Assembly: GCA_016191345.1 (NCBI GenBank)
Contig: JACPOU010000046.1
Location: 1 to 35,929, forward strand
Origin: Chloroflexota bacterium
GTDB taxonomy: Bacteria; Chloroflexota; Limnocylindria; Limnocylindrales; CSP1-4
Reading direction: 5' to 3'
DNA length: 35,929 nt
Shown piece by piece: positions 1 through 7,600 of the stretch; within the stretch, counting starts at the first letter, position 1, and each line of letters opens with the position of its first letter. The notes beneath the pieces are model-generated. The model searched no databases, was not told the origin of the DNA, and saw only the letters and a program-made list of their open reading frames with translations. The position numbers were made by a program, and so were the translations under genes.

Positions 1-216
1 CGTCAATTGAGCGTGTCACTGCGCGCAGGACGGCGGATTCGAGCCTGCGGCGAGCGTGACTGTGCCGGATTTGACCCGTGAGGCGGGTCGGCCGGGCGCA
101 CCGCTGGCGCTGACGCGCTGGCGCTGACGCGCGGGTGCTGACGCGCGGGTGCTGACGCGCGGGTGCCGGCGCGGGCGGCCCTTCGCCGGCTTCGCGGGCA
201 GGACGCTCAGGCCGCG
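1..216. repeat. Segmental direct repeat, copy 1
   Basis: This stretch recurs almost identically at 252-496. It begins with a unique-looking segment (starting CGTCAATTGAGCG), then a 14-bp minisatellite of unit GCTGACGCGCGGGT at 109-164 (four units, the first degenerate), then a shared tail that includes GGACGCTCAGGCCGCG. No protein is supported: long frames through it encode only low-complexity Arg/Ala/Pro. The left edge coincides with the window edge, so the duplication may extend further. Confidence 0.85.
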
Positions 217-251
217 CTGCGCCCGGTGACCCGGCTCAAGACTCAATCCGG

Positions 252-496
252 CGTCAATTGAGCGTGTCACTGCGCGCAGGACGGCGGATTCGAGCCTGCG
301 GCGAGCGTGGACTGTGCCGGATTTGACCCGTGAGGCGGGTCGGCCAGGCGCACCGCTGGCGCTGACGCGCGGGTGCTGACGCGCGGGTGCTGACGCGCGG
401 GTGCTGACGCGCGGGTGCCGACGCGCGGGTGCCGACGCGCGGGTGCCGGCGCGGGCGGCCCTTCGCCGGCTTCGCGGGCAGGACGCTCAGGCCGCG
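252..496. repeat. Segmental direct repeat, copy 2, with expanded minisatellite
   Basis: This is the second copy of the segment at 1-216. It has six 14-bp units at 361-444 (four GCTGACGCGCGGGT, then two GCCGACGCGCGGGT) against four in copy 1, so the array has changed in length since duplication. The shared tail runs over the stop codon of the diguanylate cyclase gene on the minus strand (487-489), so the duplicated segment reaches into the last codons of that gene. A 35-nt unique spacer (217-251) separates the copies. Confidence 0.85.
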
Positions 497-1500
497 CCGG
501 CCGCCGCGAGCGCTCCGGGACCCGTCGCCTTGGCCGTCCCGAGGGCCGCCTCGGCCGCGGCGAGCAGCTCTTCGGCGCTCGCCCCGTCCGATGGGAAGCG
601 CGCGACGCCCGCCGAGACCGTGGCGTTCCGGCCACCGATCGACGGCCGAGCCGCCACCGCATCGAGGACTCGCTGCGCGACGGTCATGCCGGCCGGCCCG
701 GGTGCCACGACCAGGAACTCGTCGCCGCCCCAGCGCGCCACCGTGTCCACGAGCCGGACCGATTCGGCGAGGATCGCGGCCACCTCGCGGAGGATGTCGT
801 CGCCGACCGCCGCCCCGGCCGCCTCGTTCGCCGCGGCCAGCCCGTCGACGTCGAAGAGCACCACGGAGAGGTCGGTGCCCTGCCGGCTCGCCCGGGCGAC
901 CTCGAGCTCGAGGACCCGGGAGAGCGTCCGCGCGTTGGCAAGGCCGGTGAGGGCGTCCGTGTGGGCCACCCGTTCCATCCACTCCGAGCGTTCCGTCGCC
1001 ATCGCCACGAGCCGGGACCGGTCGATGGTGATCGCGATGAGGTCCGCGAACGCCGCGAGCGTCGTGGTGTCCCCGGGCGTGACCGACCACGCCCCCGCGC
1101 GGTTGACGACCAGCGTCCCGAGCGGCTCCTCGACGCCGGTGTGCGCGATTCGAAGGGGGAGCGCCGCCGCCGTGCCGCCACCATGCCACGACCCGTCCAC
1201 ACCCAACTGCGGTGCCTGGCCGTGCGCCGCGGCGGCAACCGGGTGCAAGGGGTCCGCCTGGATCGAGGCCTCGAGCACCGCGGCGTCCTCCGGGGACAGC
1301 GATGTCGACGCCGCCACGACGAGTCGCCCCTCCTCCGGATCCCAGACGAACACCGAACCCCCGTCGCCGTGGACCGCGCCGACCGCGAGCTGGAGCAGTG
1401 CCCCCAGGTCCTCGTCCGCGGTCCGGCCGCGGGCCGCGATCGCGATGCCCTCGGCGAGGGCGGCGTCGGGGGATGGGCGGTCGGCGCGGGCGTCGGTCAC
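487..1500 (-). CDS. GAF-like/GGDEF diguanylate cyclase
   Basis: This 337-residue protein probably makes the second messenger cyclic-di-GMP from two GTP. Residues ~13-165 look like a GAF-type sensor domain. The GGDEF domain follows: DALTGLANA at 182-190, FDVDG at 216-220 (metal-binding Asp) and an intact active-site GGDEF at 258-262. An RxxD product-inhibition site (R249, D252) sits five residues before GGDEF, so feedback inhibition should work. No membrane segment or EF-hand-like output domain is seen, so it is probably cytosolic. The start is GTG with AGGAG six nt upstream. The gene is divergent from the c-di-AMP receptor, placing two cyclic-dinucleotide genes back to back. The ligand of the sensor domain cannot be read from sequence. 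Confidence 0.92.
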   Translation of the reverse strand: MTDARADRPSPDAALAEGIAIAARGRTADEDLGALLQLAVGAVHGDGGSVFVWDPEEGRLVVAASTSLSPEDAAVLEASIQADPLHPVAAAAHGQAPQLGVDGSWHGGGTAAALPLRIAHTGVEEPLGTLVVNRAGAWSVTPGDTTTLAAFADLIAITIDRSRLVAMATERSEWMERVAHTDALTGLANARTLSRVLELEVARASRQGTDLSVVLFDVDGLAAANEAAGAAVGDDILREVAAILAESVRLVDTVARWGGDEFLVVAPGPAGMTVAQRVLDAVAARPSIGGRNATVSAGVARFPSDGASAEELLAAAEAALGTAKATGPGALAAAGAA

Positions 1501-1575
1501 TGAGGGCTCCTGCGGTCGGCGAGCGGATGGATCGCGGGCCCTCGGGCGCGGCTGCGCGACCGGTCGGGCCGCTCG

Positions 1576-1603
1576 ATCCTACACCGCGCAGGAGGCGGGT
1601 CAA
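1576..1603 (-). promoter_or_regulatory. Promoter of the diguanylate cyclase gene
   Basis: Read on the minus strand, TTGACC (1603-1598) and TAGGAT (1581-1576) are separated by 16 nt, a good match to a housekeeping sigma promoter. The expected start lies near 1569, leaving a leader of about 68 nt before the GTG at 1500. It is one of the few sites here with a convincing -35 box. Confidence 0.6.
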
Positions 1604-1631
1604 CGGGGTCGGCCGAGCGTGACGCCGCCCG

Positions 1632-1637
1632 TATACT
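1632..1637 (+). promoter_or_regulatory. -10 box placing the c-di-AMP receptor transcript start at its GTG
   Basis: TATACT is followed by only six nt before the GTG at 1644. No Shine-Dalgarno sequence is present. A start of transcription 6-7 nt after the box would fall on the start codon, which predicts a leaderless mRNA. Confidence 0.55.
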
Positions 1638-1643
1638 CGCCGC

Positions 1644-1973
1644 GTGAAGCTGGTCGTCGCGATCGTCCACAACGAGGATGCCGGCGCGCTCGTCGATGCC
1701 CTCCTCGAGAGCGAGCATCGCGCCACCCGGCTCCAATCGTCCGGCGGGTTCCTCAAGCAGTCGAACGCCACGATCATCGTCGGCGCGGACGACGATGGGG
1801 TCGATGCGGTCCTCGAGATCGTGCGGGCGAACTGCACGTCCCGGACCCAGGTCGTGAACCCCATGCCGCCGATCATGGAACCGGGCGAGTTCTTCATGCC
1901 CTACCCGCTCGAGGTCGAGGTCGGCGGGGCCACCGTCTTCGTCCTTCCCGTCGAGCGGTTCGAGCGGCTCTGA
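1644..1973 (+). CDS. darA: Cyclic-di-AMP receptor, PII-like DarA/PstA family
   Basis: This 109-residue protein matches the PF06153 family, whose members are PII-like trimers that bind cyclic-di-AMP (DarA/PstA of Bacillota). The family signature is visible around residues 30-46 (ATRLQSSGGFLKQSNAT), followed by a hydrophobic strand and a VLEIVRANC helix ending in Arg. The length is normal for the family. GTG is the start because the -10 box lies just upstream and the family N-terminus begins with the KLVVAIV strand. The effector it controls is unknown for most members. The tmk and holB neighbours usual in Bacillota are absent. The type III restriction gene begins eight nt after its stop, so the two are probably cotranscribed. 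Confidence 0.88.
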   Translation: MKLVVAIVHNEDAGALVDALLESEHRATRLQSSGGFLKQSNATIIVGADDDGVDAVLEIVRANCTSRTQVVNPMPPIMEPGEFFMPYPLEVEVGGATVFVLPVERFERL

Positions 1974-1981
1974 CGGAGCCG

Positions 1982-4612
1982 GTGGACCTCCACGAGGCGC
2001 TCGCCGCGAAGGTCGACGCATGGCGCGACGCCGGCTATCCGAGCGATGTGCCGGCACTGGCGGAGATCCTCGAGTTCGCCACCGAGGGCGATGACGACGG
2101 CCGCGGGCACCTGCGCTTCCTGCGGGCCGCCCAGCTGCGCGCCCTCGAGACCTACTGGTATCTCCGCGTCGTCGAACGGACGCCTTCGATCCCGGACCTG
2201 TACAAGTCCCTCTTCCCGGTCGGCTCGGAGCGGCTGGCGGCGATCGGCCTCGGGGCGTCCGAGTTCATGGCCCTCGTCGTGGACGATGGGTATGACGGCC
2301 TGCTGACGCGCATCCGGACCGATGACGCGTTCGTCAGGGCCCACAAGCTCGGCGTCCTCCGCGAGACCCTGAGCCTCGACTACCCGAGCTACATCCTCGC
2401 CCTGGCCATGGGCGCCGGGAAGACGGTCCTCATCGGCGCGATCGTGGCCTCTGAGTTCGCCCTCGCACTCGACACCGCGGAGCCTCCACAGGACCTCCAG
2501 TTCATCGAGAACGCCCTCGTCTTCGCCCCGGGCACGACGATCATCGAGTCGCTCCGCGAGCTCTCCACGATTCCGTTCGGCAAGCTGCTTCCGCCTCGAC
2601 TGCTGGGGCCCTTCGAGGCGAGCCTCAAGGTGACCTTCACCCGCGACGACGAGCGCGGGATCCCCGTCGTGGCCGGGAGCCGCTTCAACCTCGTCGTCAC
2701 GAACACGGAGAAGATCCGGATCCAGGCGATCCCGCGGCGCCGTCAGCTGACCCTAGCGTCGCTCCTGGACATGCGGGACGACGAGGCCACTGAGCGGGCG
2801 AACCTGCGCCTCGAGGCGATCGCGGCCCTGCCGCACCTCGGCGTCTTCAGTGACGAGGCCCACCACACCTACGGCCAGAACCTGGAAACGCAGCTGAAGC
2901 GGGTTCGCCAGACCGTCGACTACCTGGGCAAGGCAACCAACCTCGTCGCGGTCGTCAACACGACCGGAACGCCCTACTTCGAACGGCAGCCCCTCCGCGA
3001 CGTTGTCGTCTGGTATGGCCTGCGGCAGGGGATCCGGGACGGGATCCTCAAGGAGGTCGCGAACAACATCCAGTCCTTCGCGTTCGAGGCTGAGCAGGCG
3101 GATGAGTTCGTCAGCCACGTCGTGACCGACTTCCTCGCCGAGTACGGGGATCACGCGTTGCCCGACGGAGCTCCGGCCAAGCTGGCGATCTACTTCCCGC
3201 AGGTCGACGATCTCGAGGAGCTCAGGCCGCACGTGGAGCTGGCCGTCGCGAAGGCCGGGCTTTCGCCCACGGTGATCCTCCAGAACCACTCACGCTCTTC
3301 CGTGGATGAGGTGGATGCGTTCAATCGCCTGAACGACCCCACGTCCGAGCACCGTGTGATCCTCCTCGTGAACAAGGGCACCGAGGGCTGGAACTGCCCG
3401 AGCCTCTTTGCGACGGCGCTCGCCCGCAAGCTCAGGACCAGCAACAACTTCGTCCTCCAGGCCGCATCCCGATGCCTTCGACAGGTGCCCGGCAATGATC
3501 GCTCGGCGCGGATCTACCTTTCGGACGCCAATCGAAACGCGCTCGACAAGCAGCTCCAGGACACCTACAACGAGTCGCTCTCGGCGCTCCTGCTCCAGCG
3601 GCGCGCGACGACCCCGAACGTGATCCGGTTGCGGAAGTCCGACCTGCCGCCGATCCGGCTCCGCCGGCCGCGCCGCGTCCTGACCCGTGAGACGGCCGCG
3701 CCCACCCGGATCGCGTTCACGCGCCCCACAGGTATCGAGACCGCGCGCCTCATGACTCGCACAACCTATGGCGTCGGCCTCGCCAATGCCACTCGCCGGA
3801 TGCTCACGGCGTTGGGCGACACCATCGAGATCGAGACGAGCCTGGACACGGTCGACACCTACACGGCGGCCATGACGCTCGCGACGACCTATCGGCTCGA
3901 TGCCTGGACCGTCCTGGATGCCCTGCGAGCGGCGTACGGGTCCGATGACGTACCGGTGGCGCACCTGGAACCGCTCGCCGAGACGCTCGAGGCGAGCCTC
4001 GGACGCCTCGTCGAGACGACGACCTACGAGGACGTCGAGCTGGCCATCGCGAAGCCGGAAGGCTTCGACGCCGTCACCCTCGCCGATGGCACCGTTGCGC
4101 GGCAGGCGGACATCTCCTACCCCGCGGACAGGGCCCACCTCGTCTTCGGTCCGGATCGCCTGGTGGGCGAGAACCCGGCTGGCTACGGGTTTCACTACAC
4201 GCCGTACAACTTCGACTCCAGCCCGGAGGCCGATTTCTACGAGAAGGTGCTGCGGGCCCTCAATCTCCACCCGGATGAGGTCCGGGACATCTACTTCACC
4301 GGCGCGATCACCGACCCCGGGAAGACCGATCTCGCCTTCACGTACCGACGCGACGGGCGCGACCATCGGTATACGCCGGACTTCGTGGTGCACGCCCAGG
4401 GCGACCGCTGGCTCCTCGTCGAGATCAAGATGACCGCCCGTCGCCAGGACGCGGTGGAGGGCGAGGCCGGGATCAAGGCCACAGCATTGCGGGCAATCGC
4501 CGATGCAAACCCGGGCCGGATCTTCTACCGGATGGTGTTCGCGGATACCGTCGCCCCGGCGCCAGAGATTGCCAGAGTTCAGGTGTTCGTCGACGGGCCG
4601 GCGGCGCCGTAA
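1982..4612 (+). CDS. res: Type III restriction enzyme Res subunit (DEAH helicase-nuclease)
   Basis: This 876-residue protein is the ATP-dependent translocating and cleaving subunit of a type III restriction-modification system. Walker A is at 143-148 (MGAGKT), the DEAH box at D291-H294 (SDEAHH), and a late superfamily 2 helicase motif reads QAASRCLRQ. The C-terminus carries a PD-(D/E)xK nuclease motif: P799-D800 followed by E814-I-K816. All catalytic residues needed for cleavage are present. The GTG at 1982 is preferred; GGAG lies only three nt upstream, so coupling to the c-di-AMP receptor gene is likely. A CTG at 1970 overlapping that gene's stop is an alternative start. Its probable partner methyltransferase is at 7942-9942, with Fic and toxin-antitoxin genes between them. 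Confidence 0.9.
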   Translation: MDLHEALAAKVDAWRDAGYPSDVPALAEILEFATEGDDDGRGHLRFLRAAQLRALETYWYLRVVERTPSIPDLYKSLFPVGSERLAAIGLGASEFMALVVDDGYDGLLTRIRTDDAFVRAHKLGVLRETLSLDYPSYILALAMGAGKTVLIGAIVASEFALALDTAEPPQDLQFIENALVFAPGTTIIESLRELSTIPFGKLLPPRLLGPFEASLKVTFTRDDERGIPVVAGSRFNLVVTNTEKIRIQAIPRRRQLTLASLLDMRDDEATERANLRLEAIAALPHLGVFSDEAHHTYGQNLETQLKRVRQTVDYLGKATNLVAVVNTTGTPYFERQPLRDVVVWYGLRQGIRDGILKEVANNIQSFAFEAEQADEFVSHVVTDFLAEYGDHALPDGAPAKLAIYFPQVDDLEELRPHVELAVAKAGLSPTVILQNHSRSSVDEVDAFNRLNDPTSEHRVILLVNKGTEGWNCPSLFATALARKLRTSNNFVLQAASRCLRQVPGNDRSARIYLSDANRNALDKQLQDTYNESLSALLLQRRATTPNVIRLRKSDLPPIRLRRPRRVLTRETAAPTRIAFTRPTGIETARLMTRTTYGVGLANATRRMLTALGDTIEIETSLDTVDTYTAAMTLATTYRLDAWTVLDALRAAYGSDDVPVAHLEPLAETLEASLGRLVETTTYEDVELAIAKPEGFDAVTLADGTVARQADISYPADRAHLVFGPDRLVGENPAGYGFHYTPYNFDSSPEADFYEKVLRALNLHPDEVRDIYFTGAITDPGKTDLAFTYRRDGRDHRYTPDFVVHAQGDRWLLVEIKMTARRQDAVEGEAGIKATALRAIADANPGRIFYRMVFADTVAPAPEIARVQVFVDGPAAP

Positions 4613-4630
4613 CCGTCCGATCTGTGGGTT

Positions 4631-4695
4631 GACTTCGGACACTTAGGTCCTCATCCTTCGGTAAGTGTCCAAAGTCGAGCATCGCTTGGACACTT
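4631..4695 (+). promoter_or_regulatory. Inverted repeat with a third half-site upstream of fic
   Basis: GACTTCGGACACTTA (4631-4645) and TAAGTGTCCAAAGTC (4662-4676) form a 15-bp inverted repeat with one mismatch around a 16-nt loop. A third half-site, TTGGACACTT, lies at 4686-4695, just before the fic ribosome-binding site (GGGAGGA at 4701-4707). TTGACT at 4629-4634 could be a -35 box. The arrangement of three AAGTGTCC-type half-sites looks like an operator for an autoregulator. A terminator for res is a weaker alternative, because no T-run follows. Confidence 0.55.
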
Positions 4696-4714
4696 CAGGC
4701 GGGAGGACGTCTCC

Positions 4715-5902
4715 GTGGCTCGGTTCATCGAACGGCGCTGGGAGGGCGATCCCGGGGCGTACGGCGGGCGGGCTGCCCGGGCGTCGTTCACCTACCAGGC
4801 CTTCATGCCTGACTCCATCGCCAACGCCTCCGTTCCCATCACCTTCGAGGTCGCTGAGGCCGTGGCGGCAGCGGAAGCGGCAGTCCGGGACCTCAACGCA
4901 ACACCCGGCGTCGCCGGGCTCGAGGCTGTCGCGGCGCTGCTGCTTCGGTCCGAAGCGATCGCCTCATCGAGGATCGAGGGCTTCGAACTCTCCCAGCGGA
5001 ACCTCGCACGAGCCCTGATCGACACTCGGGCCGCCCGCGGAACGGCCGGAGTCGTTGCAGCGAATGTCCTTGCGATGGAACAGGCCATCGGCCTCGGCGA
5101 CCTGCAACGGGATCTCGAACCTGCCGACATCCGCGCTCTGCACCGGACACTGATGATGCGGGAGCCCGCTCGACTCACGCCCGGCGAGTTCCGGCGCGAG
5201 CAGAACTGGATCGGCGGCCGGGTCAACTCGCCGATCGACGCCCGGTACATCCCACCGCCCGAGGGCGCCGTCGATGAGCTGATCGCAGACCTCGTTGCCT
5301 TTGCGAACCGCCGTGATCTGCCTGGCATCGCCCAGGCCGCCATCGCCCACGCTCAGTTCGAGACCATCCATCCGTTCCTCGACGGGAATGGCCGCGTCGG
5401 CCGCTGTCTGATTCATGTGATTTTGCGACGCCGTGGCGTCGCCTCTCGGTTCGTTCCCCCGATCTCGGTCGTCCTGGCCGCCCGGTCCAGCCAATACATC
5501 AGCGGTCTTGTCGGATATCGCGAGGGCGCCGTTGCCGAATGGTGCGCATCATTTGCCGGCGCCTGCGAGCGCGCTGCCGTGCTCTCCGCGGAGCTTGCCC
5601 AGACCATCCGTTCCATGGAGGCGATGTGGTTCGACCGGGCCGGGAAGCCACGTCGGGACTCGGCCGCGGCTCGGATCATCGCCCTCCTCCCTGCCCAGCC
5701 GATCGCATCCGCGGCGACGATGCGGGCCGCGATCGGGGCTTCCCATCGCCGCGCACTCGAGGGCCTCAAGGTGCTTGCGGACGCCGGCGTCGTGCGGCAG
5801 GTCAGCGAAGGGGACTATGACCGGCAATTCGCTGCCGACGAGCTGTTCGGACTGATCGAGTCGTTCGAACGTCGATTGGGCGGAAGCGCTTCCGACGAGT
5901 GA
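4715..5902 (+). CDS. Fic family protein (AMP/nucleotidyl transferase)
   Basis: This 395-residue protein probably transfers AMP, or another nucleotide moiety, to a target protein. The full catalytic Fic motif HPFLDGNGRVGR is at 219-230, with catalytic His219. An inhibitory helix motif (S/T)xxxE(G/N) is present N-terminally as SSRIEG at 84-89, which makes this a class II Fic protein held inactive by its own Glu88. The C-terminal ~70 residues (ASAATMRAAIGASHRRALEGL) look like a winged helix, as expected of Fic proteins that bind DNA and regulate themselves. The repeated half-sites just upstream fit this. The start is GTG with GGGAGGA seven nt upstream. It lies between res and vapBC inside the defence island. 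Whether it acts as a toxin or a regulator is not visible. Confidence 0.9.
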   Translation: MARFIERRWEGDPGAYGGRAARASFTYQAFMPDSIANASVPITFEVAEAVAAAEAAVRDLNATPGVAGLEAVAALLLRSEAIASSRIEGFELSQRNLARALIDTRAARGTAGVVAANVLAMEQAIGLGDLQRDLEPADIRALHRTLMMREPARLTPGEFRREQNWIGGRVNSPIDARYIPPPEGAVDELIADLVAFANRRDLPGIAQAAIAHAQFETIHPFLDGNGRVGRCLIHVILRRRGVASRFVPPISVVLAARSSQYISGLVGYREGAVAEWCASFAGACERAAVLSAELAQTIRSMEAMWFDRAGKPRRDSAAARIIALLPAQPIASAATMRAAIGASHRRALEGLKVLADAGVVRQVSEGDYDRQFAADELFGLIESFERRLGGSASDE

Positions 5903-5922
5903 GAAATGACGGGCAAACGAAC

Positions 5923-5979
5923 CATGGCTGTCGACCGCAACGTCCCTCGGCAGGTCATGCACCTGATCCGGGATCGGGA
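5923..5979 (+). pseudogene. Remnant of a DUF5615 (PIN-like) toxin gene, 5' end only
   Basis: The first 19 codons read VDRNVPRQVMHLIRD from residue 3. They align with VDNNVPRQVTHLLRD at the start of the intact DUF5615 gene at 7601, at both protein and DNA level. The similarity then stops and the rest of the toxin is missing. The fragment lies 20 nt after fic and before the vapBC promoter. It appears to be debris from a second copy of the toxin module, not a working gene. The frame stays open into vapB, but the vapB promoter lies inside it. Confidence 0.65.
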
Positions 5980-6085
5980 ACGCGCCCTCCTGAAGGCGAG
6001 CACCCTCGAGCAGAGAGGCGGCGGCTCGGTTGTCGAGGAAGATCGCGAGCCACTGCCGCACGGGGATGGCCGGATCTCCGAGTGC

Positions 6086-6115
6086 TTGACACGCCGTCGT
6101 AGGAATTCCTACTCT
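6086..6115 (+). promoter_or_regulatory. vapBC promoter with a perfect palindromic operator
   Basis: TTGACA (6086-6091) and TACTCT (6110-6115) are separated by 18 nt. A perfect 14-bp palindrome, GTAGGAATTCCTAC (6099-6112), covers the spacer and the first bases of the -10 box. VapB-type antitoxins usually repress their own promoter by binding such palindromes, alone or with VapC. The antitoxin ATG is only six nt after the -10 box, so the message is probably leaderless or nearly so. Confidence 0.75.
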
Positions 6116-6121
6116 GAGGGT

Positions 6122-6340
6122 ATGAAAGCGACCGTTTCCGAGAAGGGCCAGGTCACAATCCCCAAGGCGCTCCGCAACCGCCTCGGCATCCGCCCCGGGG
6201 CCGTTCTGGAGTTCGAGGCCGAGGGCGGCCGGCTGGTGGCACGCAAGACGGCGCAGCGAGACGTGCTCGATTCGGTATACGGCACGCTCCGGATGGCCGA
6301 GTCGGTGGACGAGTTCATCGAGCGGATTCGCGGGCGTTGA
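6122..6340 (+). CDS. vapB: VapB antitoxin, AbrB/SpoVT fold
   Basis: This 72-residue protein begins with a swapped-hairpin AbrB DNA-binding domain: MKATVSEKGQVTIPKALR at 1-18, followed by LGIRPGAVLEFEAEGGRLVARK. The C-terminal ~25 residues (ESVDEFIERIRGR) should wrap around and neutralise the VapC toxin. ATG at 6122 is chosen because it follows the promoter directly and matches the family N-terminus. The stop overlaps the toxin start as TTGA. It is expected to repress its own promoter through the palindrome at 6099-6112. Confidence 0.92.
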   Translation: MKATVSEKGQVTIPKALRNRLGIRPGAVLEFEAEGGRLVARKTAQRDVLDSVYGTLRMAESVDEFIERIRGR

Positions 6341-6765
6341 TCTCCGCGATTGATACCAGCGTGCTCCTCGACGTCCTCCGGGGAGACCCGCAATTCGGGC
6401 CCGTGTCGCTGGAGGCGTTGCGCCGGTGCTCCTCGGAGGGTCGCTTGGTCGCATGTTCGACGGTGTGGGCGGAAGTCACGGCAGCGTACGAGGACATCGA
6501 CCTGGCCGGCCGGACCATGGATGCCATGGGGGTCGAACTTGTGCCGGATGACCGGGCGGTCGCTACCGCGGCCGGACGAGCCTGGCAGGCATATCGTCAG
6601 GCTGGCGGGACCCGGCGTCGCGTCCTGTCTGACTTTCTGGTCGCCGCGCACGCGACCGTCAAGGCTGACCGACTTCTGACTCGAGATCGGGGCTTCTACC
6701 GCAGCCACTTCATCGGGCTCGCGGTCCTCGAGCCGGCGGACCTCAGGCCGAAGGACGTCGAGTGA
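6337..6765 (+). CDS. vapC: VapC toxin, PIN-domain ribonuclease
   Basis: This 142-residue protein is a PIN-domain RNase; VapC toxins cut tRNA or rRNA and stop growth. Acidic metal-binding residues sit at the usual places: Asp6 in AIDTSVLLDVL, Glu in TVWAEV (~residue 46), Asp in LSDFLVAAHA (~99) and Asp in LTRDRGFY (~115). The protein looks complete and active. It starts at a TTG overlapping the vapB stop (TTGA), so toxin is made only when antitoxin is translated. Its own stop overlaps the GTG of a truncated mod relic (GTGA). Confidence 0.9.
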   Translation: MISAIDTSVLLDVLRGDPQFGPVSLEALRRCSSEGRLVACSTVWAEVTAAYEDIDLAGRTMDAMGVELVPDDRAVATAAGRAWQAYRQAGGTRRRVLSDFLVAAHATVKADRLLTRDRGFYRSHFIGLAVLEPADLRPKDVE

Positions 6766-6833
6766 TGGCCGGCCGCCGCGAAGTCGACGGCACCCGCGTC
6801 ACGATTGCGAAGGCGAGGGCCGGCCCATGCTCC
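6762..6833 (+). pseudogene. Remnant of a type III mod gene, 5' end only
   Basis: Positions 6786-6833 match 7948-7996, the beginning of the intact mod gene, at about 45 of 49 positions (hand alignment). A one-base deletion in GGCGA(A)GGG shifts the frame. The encoded start (DGTRVTIAKA) corresponds to DGTRVPIAKA of the intact protein. Similarity ends after CATGCTCC. The relic would have begun at a GTG overlapping the vapC stop, the same GTGA junction that joins DUF5615 to the intact mod. A truncated frame stays open to 6968 but is unlikely to be functional. Confidence 0.75.
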
Positions 6834-6934
6834 GTCAGGCCCCTTGACATTCTTTGCCTGGATTTACACGGTCCCGGTCGACTCGCCGGCTTGCGTGGCA
6901 TCGCCTGCGTTCCGATGGAAGAACATCAGTGGTT

Positions 6935-6957
6935 TATCATTCGCGGCGAGGGGAGGC
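6935..6957 (+). promoter_or_regulatory. Probable -10 box and ribosome-binding site of the DUF433 gene
   Basis: TATCAT (6935-6940) is a plausible -10 box, and GAGGGGAGG (6949-6957) is a strong Shine-Dalgarno sequence seven nt before the ATG at 6965. No good -35 box is present. A TTGACA at 6844-6849 further upstream lacks a well-spaced -10 box. Confidence 0.45.
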
Positions 6958-6964
6958 TGGCTAG

Positions 6965-7594
6965 ATGACCGACACCGCGATGCTCGCGTTCACCACGGAC
7001 GAGGCGCAGCGTCTGACGAGCCTGTCTGCGCGGCGGCTGCAGTACTGGGATGAGACCAACTTCATCCGTCCTTCGGTCGCGGCCCGGCAGGGCCGCGGCT
7101 GGCCACGCCTGTACTCCTTCAGGGATCTCATCCAGCTGCGCGTCGCGGTGCAGCTCCGCGATCGTCTGTCCCTCCAGGCACTGCGGCGGCTCAAGGCCGC
7201 CCTGGATACCGAGGCCCTGTTCGCCACGGTTCGATTTGCGCTGCTCCCGGATGACGAGGTGGTCTACCTCGGGCCGGAGGGCCACTACGAGGCGGCGCTC
7301 AAGCCCGGTCAGATCGTTCTCGAGTTCGACGTTCCGCTTCGGGAGATCCGTTCCAGCCTCGAGCGTGACGTGGATCGGCTCAGAGCGCGGAAGGGCGCCG
7401 GGCGCGTGGAGAAGCGGCGCGGCGTGCTGGGCAACCAACCCGTCTTCGCCGGAACGCGGATCCGTCCAGAGGCGGTCTCCAGGGCGCTTGCGGCCGGCTG
7501 GTCTGACACCCGGATCCTGGAGGAGTATCCGGACCTGCAGGCTGCCGACATCGCGTTGGTGCGCCGCGAGGAGCGGGCGAGTCGGGCGGGATGA
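6965..7594 (+). CDS. MerR-type HTH plus DUF433 antitoxin
   Basis: This 209-residue protein has a MerR-like winged helix at about residues 8-75 (LSARRLQYWDETNFIRPS ... YSFRDLIQLR). The C-terminal DUF433 domain at ~145-205 contains GNQPVFAGTRI and the family ending ILEEYPDLQAADI. DUF433 proteins are paired with DUF5615 PIN-like proteins as proposed toxin-antitoxin systems, and the pair is adjacent here with six nt between genes. The MerR-like head suggests the antitoxin also represses the operon, which would include the downstream mod gene. The ATG is supported by a strong ribosome-binding site. The toxin-antitoxin role is inferred from family and context. Confidence 0.82.
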   Translation: MTDTAMLAFTTDEAQRLTSLSARRLQYWDETNFIRPSVAARQGRGWPRLYSFRDLIQLRVAVQLRDRLSLQALRRLKAALDTEALFATVRFALLPDDEVVYLGPEGHYEAALKPGQIVLEFDVPLREIRSSLERDVDRLRARKGAGRVEKRRGVLGNQPVFAGTRIRPEAVSRALAAGWSDTRILEEYPDLQAADIALVRREERASRAG

Positions 7595-7600
7595 CGCACG

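Noticed and set aside
254..1897. Long open frame of 547 codons on the minus strand
   Set aside because: It is an Arg/Gly-rich shadow frame over repeats and the diguanylate cyclase gene, caused by high GC, with no domain.
6844..6870. TTGACA that might be a second promoter for the DUF433 gene
   Set aside because: No -10 box at a proper distance follows, and the TATCAT box nearer the gene fits better.
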